The notes beneath the pieces are model-generated. The model made no database searches. It saw nothing but the letters and a program-made list of their open reading frames with translations, and was not told the DNA's origin. 48,805 nt of DNA from Burkholderiaceae bacterium (GTDB taxonomy: Bacteria; Pseudomonadota; Gammaproteobacteria; Burkholderiales; Burkholderiaceae_B), in assembly GCA_004322135.1 (NCBI GenBank), contig SCSG01000033.1, positions 1 through 48,805 on the forward strand. Reading direction: 5' to 3'. Positions 37,601-44,452 of the stretch are shown here, in pieces (the first letter of the stretch is position 1; every line of letters begins with the position of its first letter). The position numbers and the translations under genes are program-made.

Positions 37601-37771
37601 ATCCCGCTGGGTGCGGCCGTGAGCGGTTCTGGAGACCAGATGCTGCAGCCGCTCGCGATCGCGATCATTGCGGGGGCTGTTGTGCAGTTGCCTTTGGTGC
37701 TGCTCGCGATGCCCGTGCTCATTGGGCTTGGGGTGCGTCGCGATACGGCTACGATGAAAGAAAGAGTTTGA
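34694..37771 (+). CDS. Efflux RND transporter permease subunit
   Basis: This 1025-residue proton-driven inner-membrane pump has two repeats, each with a first membrane helix, a large periplasmic loop and five to six further helices. In TM4 the proton-relay segment reads GGIAAAIGLLIDDVIVMIEQ, with adjacent Asp-Asp. CusA/CzcA metal pumps have a single or differently placed Asp there, so this looks closer to drug-type (HAE-like) or unclassified RND pumps. The C-terminal repeat has GMVMIIGIATEMAIFLVSEY. It is complete and apparently functional, unlike the surrounding fragments. No regulator gene accompanies the operon within the element. Confidence 0.9.
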   Translation: MFVSWLHHHRLPVLFVSFVLSAAGVYAAMSLPIGLFPLTVFPRIRVEVSAGSMPAKQMLVDVTQPLETAARSVPGAVSVTSKTSRGSAQIFVNFPWGSDMNRALMAIDTAFAQKLPSLPTGATYDAIQMSPNAVMPFVSYALVSDQVSPSHLREIAQHQILPLLTGIPGIRRIGVLGGKTPEVQVSVAPHVLQQYSLTLPDVAKAISTTNTLRAVGHVEDNGLLYLAVSNSAYASVQSVADTPIRTRKGGVVTLSQIATVKMGTTPEWLLVNDNGKPAVTFDVFQQDRADSLALAKTVEQKLATFMKTQPASIHLTKWYDQTQLVRSSIAALEEAIAIGLVFAAGVLFWFLRNWRVTAVAMLVVPMSVLCSVLVLWLLGMTINIMTLGGIAAAIGLLIDDVIVMIEQIARRVGSPEVKDPKSGVLKAAREFLSPLMGSSLATVVIFIPLAFLSGITGSFFKYLSLTMASALVISFLLTTFTVPLLARSMVDFSKWKDPAHGKESRLRRLHGRLLDRFFRAPWLVAVGLAVLCGVGYVGYRHVGTGFLPRMDEGGFVLDYKTAPSTSLKETNRELQQVEAILKANPYVDTYSRRTGAGLGGDLAETYQGDFFVRLVDPSKRPDIWNVIDAVSSKVTQMVPSVNFDTHQLMSDMIGDMVGRRQPVVIQLTADNPGVLDGVARKVADALTKVSGVEPASVDSGVTPAGDAIEIHVDAAAAALKGMTPAEVAGQVSQYLKGTVVTRYLGTHLDVGVRLSLEAPQNPIYRDRLGDLPIAGPGRAIFPLRAVATTQFVSGEPQLTRDNLQQIVAVTAQTTGAYDLGSTISGVRQILSDPNLIPPGVSYTLGGAYKQQQMAARGMVKVFAAAVVAEIMLLMFLYRSLAIPLIIMGTSLVSTGAVFVGLWATGVELNITAMMGMVMIIGIATEMAIFLVSEYQILHATLPPREALKAAALNRLRPILMSTLAMILALIPLGAAVSGSGDQMLQPLAIAIIAGAVVQLPLVLLAMPVLIGLGVRRDTATMKERV

Positions 37772-37930
37772 CGCAAGGCTCGCCTGAGGTCGGCAAGAGG
37801 GCTGCACCGGGCGGACCATCGGTCTGTAGGCTGGTTTTCGCGGGGCTGAGTCCAAAGGATAAAAGGTCAACGTCTGCATTGCGCTTGTCTTGTGGGGTGC
37901 CTGATCAGGCGATCCATGAACTGGCCTTTA

Positions 37931-38087
37931 GAAGGTGAAGCCTATCTGACGCATGTCCTGTCGGTCATCGCCGATCATCCGGTCAATCGCGTCGACGAAC
38001 TCCTGCCCTGGAACGTGACGCTTTAATTATCGGCCACCGATCATTATCTTGGTCGGCCCGTCAATACGGTACTGATCGGGTGCTTAC
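37931..38087 (+). mobile_element. 3' remnant of an IS66-family element (TnpC tail plus right terminal repeat)
   Basis: The frame ending at TAA 38024-38026 reads [20 protein letters not shown] and then [10 protein letters not shown], the typical C-terminus of IS66 transposase TnpC. About 60 bp later the sequence ends in GGGTGCTTAC (38078-38087), whose reverse complement starts GTAAGCACCC, as IS66-family terminal repeats do. The rest of the IS is absent. It marks the right border of the inserted efflux cargo. The remaining gap from 37772 holds nothing recognisable. Confidence 0.75.
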
Positions 38088-38273
38088 CGTTTCTGATCGG
38101 AAATTGGCTTAATTACGTTTACAATGCCCGCAAGGTGCGACGGTTAAAGTATACGTTTACGTTTTAAGGTGATTGGCTGTGAATATAAGCGTAGATGTAA
38201 TGACGTTTGGAGCGGGAAACTCTTTATTAATGAGGGCTCCTGCCGTTCTATCGGCGCTAATTAAATCATTTAC

Positions 38274-38287
38274 CCAGTGGTTTACAT
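38274..38287 (-). repeat. Right arm of terminal inverted repeat
   Basis: CCAGTGGTTTACAT is the inverse of ATGTAAACCACTGG and matches the left arm at 12 of 14 positions. It ends exactly 20 nt before the right GGCGCG core, the same spacing as on the left. ATTTAC (38268-38273) and GTTTAC copies further inward echo the repeated GTAAAT/GTAAAA of the left end. Confidence 0.7.
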
Positions 38288-38307
38288 CTAAGCCTCAGCA
38301 AATATAT

Positions 38308-38313
38308 GGCGCG
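38308..38313 (+). repeat. Right junction direct repeat (attR core) GGCGCG
   Basis: This second copy of the junction hexamer is followed directly by native tmk sequence encoding Gly-Lys-Ser-Thr. See the left copy at 29490-29495. Confidence 0.8.
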
Positions 38314-38912
38314 GGCAAGAGCACGCACGTACAGTGGCTGGTAAGGCACATAGAAGATCAGGGCATTGCGGTGGTTCACACGCGTGAACCCGGTGGCACG
38401 GCTTTGGGCGAGCAGGTGCGCCAGATGGTACTGGCCCAGCCCATGCACCTTAAAACCGAAACTCTGCTTATGTTCGCGGCGCGTTGTGAGCACGTGCAGA
38501 CCGTCATTCTTCCGGCGCTTGAGGCAGGCAACTGGGTCGTTTGCGACAGATTTACCGATGCCAGCTACGCCTATCAGGGCGGGGGGCGTGAACTGGGTAA
38601 TGAGGCGATTCGCGTTCTCGAACAATGGGTCCATCCGCATCTGCAACCCGATCGAACCTGGCTGTTCGACGTGCCGCTGGAAGTTGCTCGGGCGCGTCTC
38701 GCTGGTACGCGCGATCTGGACCGCTTTGAAAAAGAGGGCGATGCGTTTTTTGAACGTACCCGCAACGCCTACCATGAGCGGGCCAGGCAGCACCCTGAAA
38801 GGGTGAGGATAGTGGATTCCACCCAGCCCGTGGAGGCCGTGCGTACGATACTGCGCTGCCAGGCACAGGAGCTGGTTATTGCCTGGAAGGGTGGCCAGAG
38901 TCCGGCGGCGTC

Positions 38913-39962
38913 ATGAGCAGCATCCCGCACTTTCTCCCATGGCAAATTGCCGTGGCTAGCGCATGGCTTGAGCAGCGTGACCGCTTCGCGCACGCCTGGC
39001 TGGTTCATGGCATGGCTGGCATTGGCAAGCGGCGGTTTGTGCAAGCGGCGGCTGCCAGCCTTCTGTGCGAGTCGCCACAGGGTGGACTGGCCTGCGGCCG
39101 GTGTGCCGCATGCCAATGGGTTGCGGGGGGTAATCACCCCGACCTGCGTCTTATTCGGCCAGACGCGGTGGCACGGGAAGAAGGGGCAGATCTGCAGGAA
39201 GAAGCTGGCGAGCAGGCCGCCCCTGCCAAAAAAGCGCCCTCGCGCGATATTCGCGTCGAGCAATTGCGGGCGCTGGCGCCCTGGTTCAATACGGCGACCC
39301 ATCGTGGCGGGTGGCGGGTAGCTGTGCTGTACCCCTCCGAAGCCTTGAACGCCATTTCCGCCAACGCCCTGCTCAAGGTGCTGGAAGAGCCGCCCGAACA
39401 TACCGTGTTCTTGCTGACGGTCGATTCCCCCGATCGCATTCTGCCCACTCTGGTGTCCCGTTGTCGTCGGCTGCATCTGCCGGTCCCAGCGGCTGCCGCC
39501 AGTGCAGCCTGGTTGGGCGAGCAAGGGCTGGATGACTCGGCGCAGTGGCTGGCGGCGGCGGGTGGTGCCCCATTGCGGGCGCTGCAAATGTCCTCCACAG
39601 GAGGCCACGCGTGTCCCGATTGGCTGTCACAGCTTGTGCGTGCCATGGCGCAAGATGCGGTGCCCGATGTGGGGTCCGTGGCCGACAGCCTGGAAAAAGA
39701 GCCTGCCCTGACATGGATAGACGCCCTGCAGCGTTTGTTTCTGGATTTGTCGCTGGCGGCGGCGCGCGCGCCCTTGCGCTATTTCCCGGCACTAAGCGAG
39801 CCGATAAGCGTCGTGGGCCGCCGTGCGTCGCCGACCAGCCTTTCTGACACCGGAAAGTGGCTGCTTGCTCAGCGCGCGGTTGCGGATCACCCACTAAATA
39901 CTAAACTGTTTACCTACAGTGCCCTGTTGCGTGCCGTTCAAGCCTGCCAGCCGCAGCAGTGA
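38913..39962 (+). CDS. holB: DNA polymerase III subunit delta'
   Basis: Delta' is part of the clamp loader that puts the beta clamp on primed DNA. The 349-residue AAA+ protein has the N-terminal HAWLVHGMAGIGKRRFVQAA (a modified P-loop), the zinc-finger cysteines CESPQGGLACGRCAACQW, the HPDLRLIRP segment, and NALLKVLEEPPEHTVFLLT with the SRC motif (LVSRCRR). It overlaps tmk by four bases (ATGA), the conserved tmk-holB pair. Its expression must now come through or from within the element. Confidence 0.95.
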   Translation: MSSIPHFLPWQIAVASAWLEQRDRFAHAWLVHGMAGIGKRRFVQAAAASLLCESPQGGLACGRCAACQWVAGGNHPDLRLIRPDAVAREEGADLQEEAGEQAAPAKKAPSRDIRVEQLRALAPWFNTATHRGGWRVAVLYPSEALNAISANALLKVLEEPPEHTVFLLTVDSPDRILPTLVSRCRRLHLPVPAAAASAAWLGEQGLDDSAQWLAAAGGAPLRALQMSSTGGHACPDWLSQLVRAMAQDAVPDVGSVADSLEKEPALTWIDALQRLFLDLSLAAARAPLRYFPALSEPISVVGRRASPTSLSDTGKWLLAQRAVADHPLNTKLFTYSALLRAVQACQPQQ

Positions 39963-39987
39963 AATTCACCTTTTACCTTCAGCCTTT

Positions 39988-40761
39988 ATGTATATTGACT
40001 CTCACTGTCACCTGGATTTCCCTGAATTGGCCGAGAATCTGCCGGCCATTCTCGACCGTATGAAAGAAAACCAGGTTGATCATGCCCTCGTGGTTAGCGT
40101 GAATATGCCGCAGTGGCCGGGTTTGATGAATCTAGTGGCGCAACACCCGAACCTTTATGCCTCGGTAGGGGTGCACCCTGATTATGAAGACACACCCGAA
40201 CCTACGGCGGACGAACTGGTAGCAATGACCCGCCAGCCCAAGGTCGTGGCCATTGGCGAGACGGGTCTGGATTACTCCCGCCTACCCGAGCCATTGGAAT
40301 GGCAGCGCAATCGGTTCCGCACCCATATCCGCGCCAGCCGCAAAAGTGGAATCCCACTTATTATTCATACAAGGTCGGCCAGTGACGACACGCTGCGTAT
40401 CATGCGAGAGGAGAGTGCCGGCGAGGTTGGCGGCGTCATGCACTGTTTTACCGAGTCATGGGATGTGGCCGAGGCCGCCATGGAGATGAATTTTTATATA
40501 TCGCTTTCCGGCATTGTTACGTTCAAGAATGCTGCCAGCCTTCAGGATGTAGCCACGAAACTGCCACTGGATCGCCTGCTGATAGAAACGGATTCTCCCT
40601 ATCTTGCCCCTGTGCCATTTCGTGGCAAGATGAATGATCCGTCCAAAGTCATTCATGTTGCCGAAAAGATTGCCGATTTGCGCGGTATTCCGGTTGCCGA
40701 TGTCGCTCGCCATTCTCGCGAAAATTTTTTCCACCTGTTCAGCAAGGCTGTGGACGTTTGA
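39988..40761 (+). CDS. tatD: TatD-family deoxyribonuclease
   Basis: This 257-residue metal-dependent hydrolase is of the TatD/YcfH family. The TIM-barrel ligands are visible: MYIDSHCHLDF at the N-terminus, AIGETGLDYSRLPEP, IIHTRSASDD, MHCFTESWDVAEAAM and ETDSPYLAPVPFRGK. I choose the ATG at 39988, since the longer frame from 39919 lies inside holB. The gene commonly follows holB in proteobacteria. The usual YcfH-type 3'-5' DNase activity is inferred from family membership. Confidence 0.93.
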   Translation: MYIDSHCHLDFPELAENLPAILDRMKENQVDHALVVSVNMPQWPGLMNLVAQHPNLYASVGVHPDYEDTPEPTADELVAMTRQPKVVAIGETGLDYSRLPEPLEWQRNRFRTHIRASRKSGIPLIIHTRSASDDTLRIMREESAGEVGGVMHCFTESWDVAEAAMEMNFYISLSGIVTFKNAASLQDVATKLPLDRLLIETDSPYLAPVPFRGKMNDPSKVIHVAEKIADLRGIPVADVARHSRENFFHLFSKAVDV

Positions 40762-40895
40762 TGTTTTCGGAAGTCAGGCAGTCAAGGCAAATGTCTGAGC
40801 TGGCCAGCTCTGGGACGCGGCTCTTTGCGGTGCGCCATCGCCAGAACCTTTACTCACCACCGCGGCGTAACCTGCTGCGAGGTAGGTAAAGTAAA

Positions 40896-40937
40896 TTATT
40901 TAAAGTGGTTTATTTAAAGTAATTTATTTAAAGTAAT
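40896..40937. repeat. Three tandem 14-bp AT-rich repeats
   Basis: TTATTTAAAGTGGT (40896-40909) is followed by two identical TTATTTAAAGTAAT units (40910-40923 and 40924-40937). They lie in a very AT-rich stretch (40890-40990) upstream of the ankyrin-repeat gene, in an otherwise GC-rich region. They could be a binding site for a nucleoid protein or a regulator. No gene is seen in 40762-40998. Confidence 0.85.
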
Positions 40938-40998
40938 AGATAAAATAAATTTTATAAACGATTGATTAATATAAGTATATTGTATTAAAGAGAGCGCG

Positions 40999-41949
40999 AT
41001 GAGCAAAAAACCAACAATATTCAGCATGACGAATTGGGTGAGTCGTTCGATGGTCGGCTTTGCCGCGTTCGTGCTGTGCCTGTCGGCAGCGGTCGCCAGT
41101 TCGTCCGAGTATTGGCTTGATGTTGCCAACAACCGCGTCGATGACGTTAAAAGCGCGCTTGCCCAGGGTGAGGACCCCAATGCAATCAGCCCCAACGGTC
41201 AGCCAGCCCTGATGCTGGCTATTCGTGAAGGCTCTTGGGGGGTATACGACATATTGCTGGCCCACCGGCGCATCAATGTAAATATTGAAAACCGCAATCA
41301 CGAAACGCCCCTCATGTATCTGGCCATTGTGGGTGACCTTAAGCGCGCCAAGGCGTTGATTGCTCGTGGTGCGCACGTCAACCGGCTTGGCTGGACACCG
41401 CTGCATTACGCTGCTTCCAAAGGTAATCTTGCCATGGTGAAGTTGCTGATTGCCGACAAGGCAATAATCAACGCACCGTCACCCGACGGCACTACGCCGC
41501 TGATGATGGCGGCATTCTCTGGTAGCGAGAACGTAGTGAATGCGCTGCTGGAGGCCGGTGCCGATGCCACAACCCGTAATCTGAAACATCAAAGCGCTGC
41601 GGATTGGGCACGCCTAGGTGACCACACGGACTTGGCCGGCAAGCTGGATCAGCTAAGCAAAAAAATCATGGCCGAACGTGCCGCCATGTACGCGCGCGAT
41701 CACCCTGCATCTGCGGGCGGCGCGGCTGGTATGAGTGGCGCTGGTGGAGAGCCGTCAAATGGGGGCAATGGCCAGGCATCGCAACACTCGGGCCAGGACG
41801 ACGTCAAGGCTGTCGATATTCGTCCATCAGCCGTCCCTCCTGCACTGACACCGGACAAAAGGCCGGCGACGACGCAGAGCCAGTCTTCGGATAATTCCAC
41901 ATCGCGCTATTTCGATCTGAAGCGGTTCGACACGGAGCCCGTGCGGTAA
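40999..41949 (+). CDS. Secreted ankyrin-repeat protein
   Basis: This 316-residue protein has an N-terminal signal-like hydrophobic segment (about residues 18-36, ending AAVASS), so it is probably periplasmic. At least four ankyrin repeats follow: GQPALMLAIREGSWGVYDIL, ETPLMYLAIVGDLKRAKALI, WTPLHYAASKGNLAMVKLLI and TTPLMMAAFSGSENVVNALL. The last third is a Gly/Ser/Pro/Gln-rich tail of low complexity. Such proteins bind partner proteins, but the partner is unknown. The AT-rich repeat block just upstream suggests separate regulation. Confidence 0.88.
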   Translation: MSKKPTIFSMTNWVSRSMVGFAAFVLCLSAAVASSSEYWLDVANNRVDDVKSALAQGEDPNAISPNGQPALMLAIREGSWGVYDILLAHRRINVNIENRNHETPLMYLAIVGDLKRAKALIARGAHVNRLGWTPLHYAASKGNLAMVKLLIADKAIINAPSPDGTTPLMMAAFSGSENVVNALLEAGADATTRNLKHQSAADWARLGDHTDLAGKLDQLSKKIMAERAAMYARDHPASAGGAAGMSGAGGEPSNGGNGQASQHSGQDDVKAVDIRPSAVPPALTPDKRPATTQSQSSDNSTSRYFDLKRFDTEPVR

Positions 41950-42059
41950 CACGGAGGTATCGGCATGCGGCATAGTTGGTGTGGCGGGGGATCAATGAAA
42001 GGGTACGTTGTGCGCCCTGAAAACGTCGAACGAATGAACGCTTACGGAGGGTAGGGCAA

Positions 42060-43043
42060 ATGTTGAAGGTGGCTATTTACGGTTTGGGGGCAGTTGGCGG
42101 GCTGATCGCAGCCAGGCTGGTTACGGCCGGCTGCGACGTGAGTGCTGTGGTGCGGGGTCAGACGCTTGAAGCGGTAAAGCAGGCCGGCCTGCAGGTGGAC
42201 ATATCGGGCAAGCGCCAGACGGTATCGGTGCGCGCCGAAGAAGACCCGGCCGCGCTGGGCGAACAAGACGTCGTTTTTGTCGCGGTAAAGTCGCCTGCGT
42301 TGATGCAGGTTGCTGCTGGTATTGCACCCCTTCTGGGGCCCCGCACGACGGTCGTGACGGTCATGAACGGCGTGCCGTGGTGGTTTTTTGAGGGCAACGG
42401 TGTGCCCTATCAAGGGACGGTTTTGCGCGCACTCGACCCCGATCGCAGGCTCGCCAACGCCATTCCCGTGGAGCGCGTCGTGGGATGTGTCGTCCACTTT
42501 TCCAGCGCTCGTCCTGAGCCGGGGCTGATCAAGCTGAAATCGGGCAACCGCATCATCGTGGGCGAGCCCGATGGCCGCAATTCGGACCGTGTGAGTGAAC
42601 TCGTCCGCATATTGAACCAGGGTGGCTTCCAGGCTGAGGCCAGTGCCGATATCCGCGCCGACGTCTGGTACAAGCTTTGGGGCAATATGACCATGAACCC
42701 TGTATCCGCCATCACGGGCGCCGATACGGTGCAGATTCTTGATGACCCGCTGTTAAGCCGCTTTTGCCGTGATGTCATGGGTGAAGCGGCGCAGATCGGA
42801 GAAAAAATTGGCTGCGCCATCAGCCAAAGCGCGCAAGATCGCAACGCCATGACCCGTTCACTCGGTGCGTTCAGAACGTCCATGCTGCAGGACGCCGAAG
42901 CCGGGCGCCCTCTCGAAATCGATGCACTTCTTACTGTTGTGCACGAGATAGGTGAACTGACTGGCGTGCCCACGCCAAATGTAGGCAGCCTGCTGGGCCT
43001 GGCCCGAGTTTTCGGGCGTGCACACGGCCTTTATCCGTCGTGA
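42060..43043 (+). CDS. 2-dehydropantoate 2-reductase family protein
   Basis: This 327-residue NADPH-dependent reductase is of the ketopantoate reductase (ApbA/PanE) family. The Rossmann motif is VAIYGLGAVGGLIAARL, then VFVAVKSPALMQVA, and the substrate-side Lys lies in DVWYKLWGNMTMNPVSAITG. The catalytic-domain C-terminus (RPLEIDALLTVVHEIGELTG) is intact. It may serve pantothenate synthesis. However, the family also contains paralogs with other 2-oxoacid substrates, and no other pan genes are nearby, so no gene symbol is given. Confidence 0.88.
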   Translation: MLKVAIYGLGAVGGLIAARLVTAGCDVSAVVRGQTLEAVKQAGLQVDISGKRQTVSVRAEEDPAALGEQDVVFVAVKSPALMQVAAGIAPLLGPRTTVVTVMNGVPWWFFEGNGVPYQGTVLRALDPDRRLANAIPVERVVGCVVHFSSARPEPGLIKLKSGNRIIVGEPDGRNSDRVSELVRILNQGGFQAEASADIRADVWYKLWGNMTMNPVSAITGADTVQILDDPLLSRFCRDVMGEAAQIGEKIGCAISQSAQDRNAMTRSLGAFRTSMLQDAEAGRPLEIDALLTVVHEIGELTGVPTPNVGSLLGLARVFGRAHGLYPS

Positions 43044-43045
43044 TT

Positions 43046-43061
43046 GCCGCCAGTCGGCGGC
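43046..43061. terminator. Hairpin between convergent genes
   Basis: GCCGCC (43046-43051) and GGCGGC (43056-43061) form a perfect 6-bp stem with a 4-nt loop immediately after the reductase stop. No T-run follows on either strand, so terminator function is uncertain. Confidence 0.35.
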
Positions 43062-43113
43062 TACACGGCGGTGATTTGGCGGGGCGCTGCGGTATTGCCT
43101 TGGCGGCCCGCCT

Positions 43114-44364
43114 TCAGACGGCTTCGCTGTCGTGCTCTTTCTGTTTGATCTCGGGTGGTGCCTGGATCGTGGGCGCCGCAGCAGCGAGGATTTCCTTGCG
43201 ATTTCCCGTGAGCGGTGGGTAGATCCTCTGGCTGTTGATGGTGTGTTTGGTTTGCTTGGCAACGTCTCCGGTGGCGACAACCTGCCGATCCCATCCCATG
43301 GTATAGACAGCTCCAGAGGGACCCAGGTCCAGAATGGTGGTGTACCAGTCGATGAGTAGTGGCAGCAGCGGCTTGCCCATGATATCCGCGGCAACGTTGT
43401 GCCCTGCATACCGCCCCATTGGCCTGCCGTGTTGGCATGACATTACTGAAGAATGCGTTCCGTCCAGAACCGCCCACGCAACATCGCCTGCCGCATACAC
43501 GTTGTTCAGACCTTTGACTCGCATGAACTCGTCAACGGCGACGCGACCTAGCCGGTCTTTTTCAACCGGGAGAGATCGCCCAAGGTCGTTGGCGCGCATA
43601 CCCGCGCACCAGATGACCGTAGCGGCTGAAATTCTTTGGCCATTGGCCAGCGTTACGCCAGCGGTGTCGACCGACGTAATGGCAACGCCCGTGCGTGTTT
43701 CGACACCCAAAGACTGCAGGGAACGGTCGATTACCGCACAGGCCTGGGCGCCCATGTCTGAACCAATGGTGGAGCTTGCATCCGCCACAATGACATGTAT
43801 GGGCTCAGTTCCGTTGGCTTCGGCCCTGATCGCCGCAAGGCGGCCTGGAAGTTCGCAAGCGATTTCCAGGCCCGTCAGGCCCGCACCTACGACTAAAGCG
43901 GTGTATTTTTCGTTGCCATGGGTGGAAGTCGGCAATGACTTGAGGTGCTTCTCCAGGCGCCTCGCACCCAGCTGAGAGTCCACGTCGAAGGAGTGTTCGG
44001 CCAGACCGGCAATGGGTGGTCGTTGCACATGGCTGCCCAGTGCATAAACCAGTTTGTCGTAAGCGACTCGTTGCACGCCGCCGGTGGTGTCGATCTCGAC
44101 TGTTTGTTGTGCGAGGTCAAGCCCTACAACCTTGCCCTTGATGTGCGCGACATTGATCGGATCCAGAACCTTGGAGAAGGGGATAACGGATATATCCAGG
44201 TCGTTTTCGTAATTACGGACCCTGATGCTATGAAATTCGTTCTGGTCAATCAGGGTGACCTTGACTTCACTTTCCGGGACGTTCAGTTCGTCCAGCTTTC
44301 TTGCGGCGCCAACAGCGCTCCAAAGCCCGGCGAAGCCGCCGCCTATAACGACAATGTTCTTCAT
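43114..44364 (-). CDS. FAD-dependent NADH:quinone oxidoreductase (type II, Ndh-like)
   Basis: This 416-residue pyridine nucleotide-disulfide-family flavoprotein has two Rossmann motifs: IVVIGGGFAGLWSAVGAARK (FAD) and ALVVGAGLTGLEIACELPGR (NADH). The second FAD motif is NNVYAAGDVAWAVLD. The order and lack of redox cysteines fit type II NADH dehydrogenase, which passes electrons to quinone without pumping protons. I start at the ATG at 44364, which gives MKNIVVIGGG; the upstream extension has no family match. It lies 88 bp downstream of livF on the same strand and may be separately transcribed. Confidence 0.88.
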   Translation of the reverse strand: MKNIVVIGGGFAGLWSAVGAARKLDELNVPESEVKVTLIDQNEFHSIRVRNYENDLDISVIPFSKVLDPINVAHIKGKVVGLDLAQQTVEIDTTGGVQRVAYDKLVYALGSHVQRPPIAGLAEHSFDVDSQLGARRLEKHLKSLPTSTHGNEKYTALVVGAGLTGLEIACELPGRLAAIRAEANGTEPIHVIVADASSTIGSDMGAQACAVIDRSLQSLGVETRTGVAITSVDTAGVTLANGQRISAATVIWCAGMRANDLGRSLPVEKDRLGRVAVDEFMRVKGLNNVYAAGDVAWAVLDGTHSSVMSCQHGRPMGRYAGHNVAADIMGKPLLPLLIDWYTTILDLGPSGAVYTMGWDRQVVATGDVAKQTKHTINSQRIYPPLTGNRKEILAAAAPTIQAPPEIKQKEHDSEAV

Positions 44365-44452
44365 GTTTACCACTCCTTTAATTCGTGTTGACGACATACG
44401 ACACGTGGTGCTGTCGTGTGCGGTTGTGGATAAATTGCAGTGCCCGGGACTT

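Larger units (their letters stand above)
29496..38313. mobile_element. 8.8-kb integrative element inserted in the tmk P-loop, carrying a replacement tmk
   Basis: The boundaries come from rejoining the host tmk frame: 29495 and 38314 are adjacent in the uninterrupted gene. GGCGCG is present at both junctions (29490-29495 and 38308-38313), so the end points are ambiguous by six bases. Contents from left to right: intact foreign tmk; a recombinase-like N-terminal fragment; a scar zone of gene fragments; an outer-membrane lipoprotein/MFP/RND efflux operon; an IS66 tail; and a right-end reading frame fused to host tmk. Inverted ATGTAAAC motifs lie 20 nt inside both ends. The left 1.5 kb is AT-rich, while the cargo is GC-rich like the chromosome, so the element is a mosaic. 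No intact integrase is visible. Confidence 0.92.
38179..38916 (+). pseudogene. tmk: 3' part of native thymidylate kinase fused in frame to element-encoded N-terminus
   Basis: From 38308 the frame encodes the last 202 residues of host dTMP kinase: GAGKSTHVQW, HTREPGGTALGEQVRQ, LLMFAARCEHVQ, VCDRFTDASYAYQGGGRE and the lid region DLDRFEKEGDAFF. The 43 codons before it come from the element and begin at GTG 38179, six bases after AAGGTGA (38166-38172). A 245-residue chimera could therefore be translated. It lacks the first beta strand, and the Walker A first Gly is replaced (QIYGAGKST instead of GLDGAGKST), so kinase activity is doubtful. Translation may instead serve to reach holB, which overlaps the stop by four bases. 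Confidence 0.85.

Noticed and set aside
38173-38178. TTG at 38173 as the start of the right-end tmk fusion
   Set aside because: It overlaps the end of the AAGGTGA ribosome-binding site. The GTG at 38179 has ideal six-base spacing.
29445-38916. Two tmk genes as a simple tandem duplication
   Set aside because: The two kinases are divergent, differ in codon use, and one is physically split by the DNA that carries the other. Duplication would give similar, unsplit copies.
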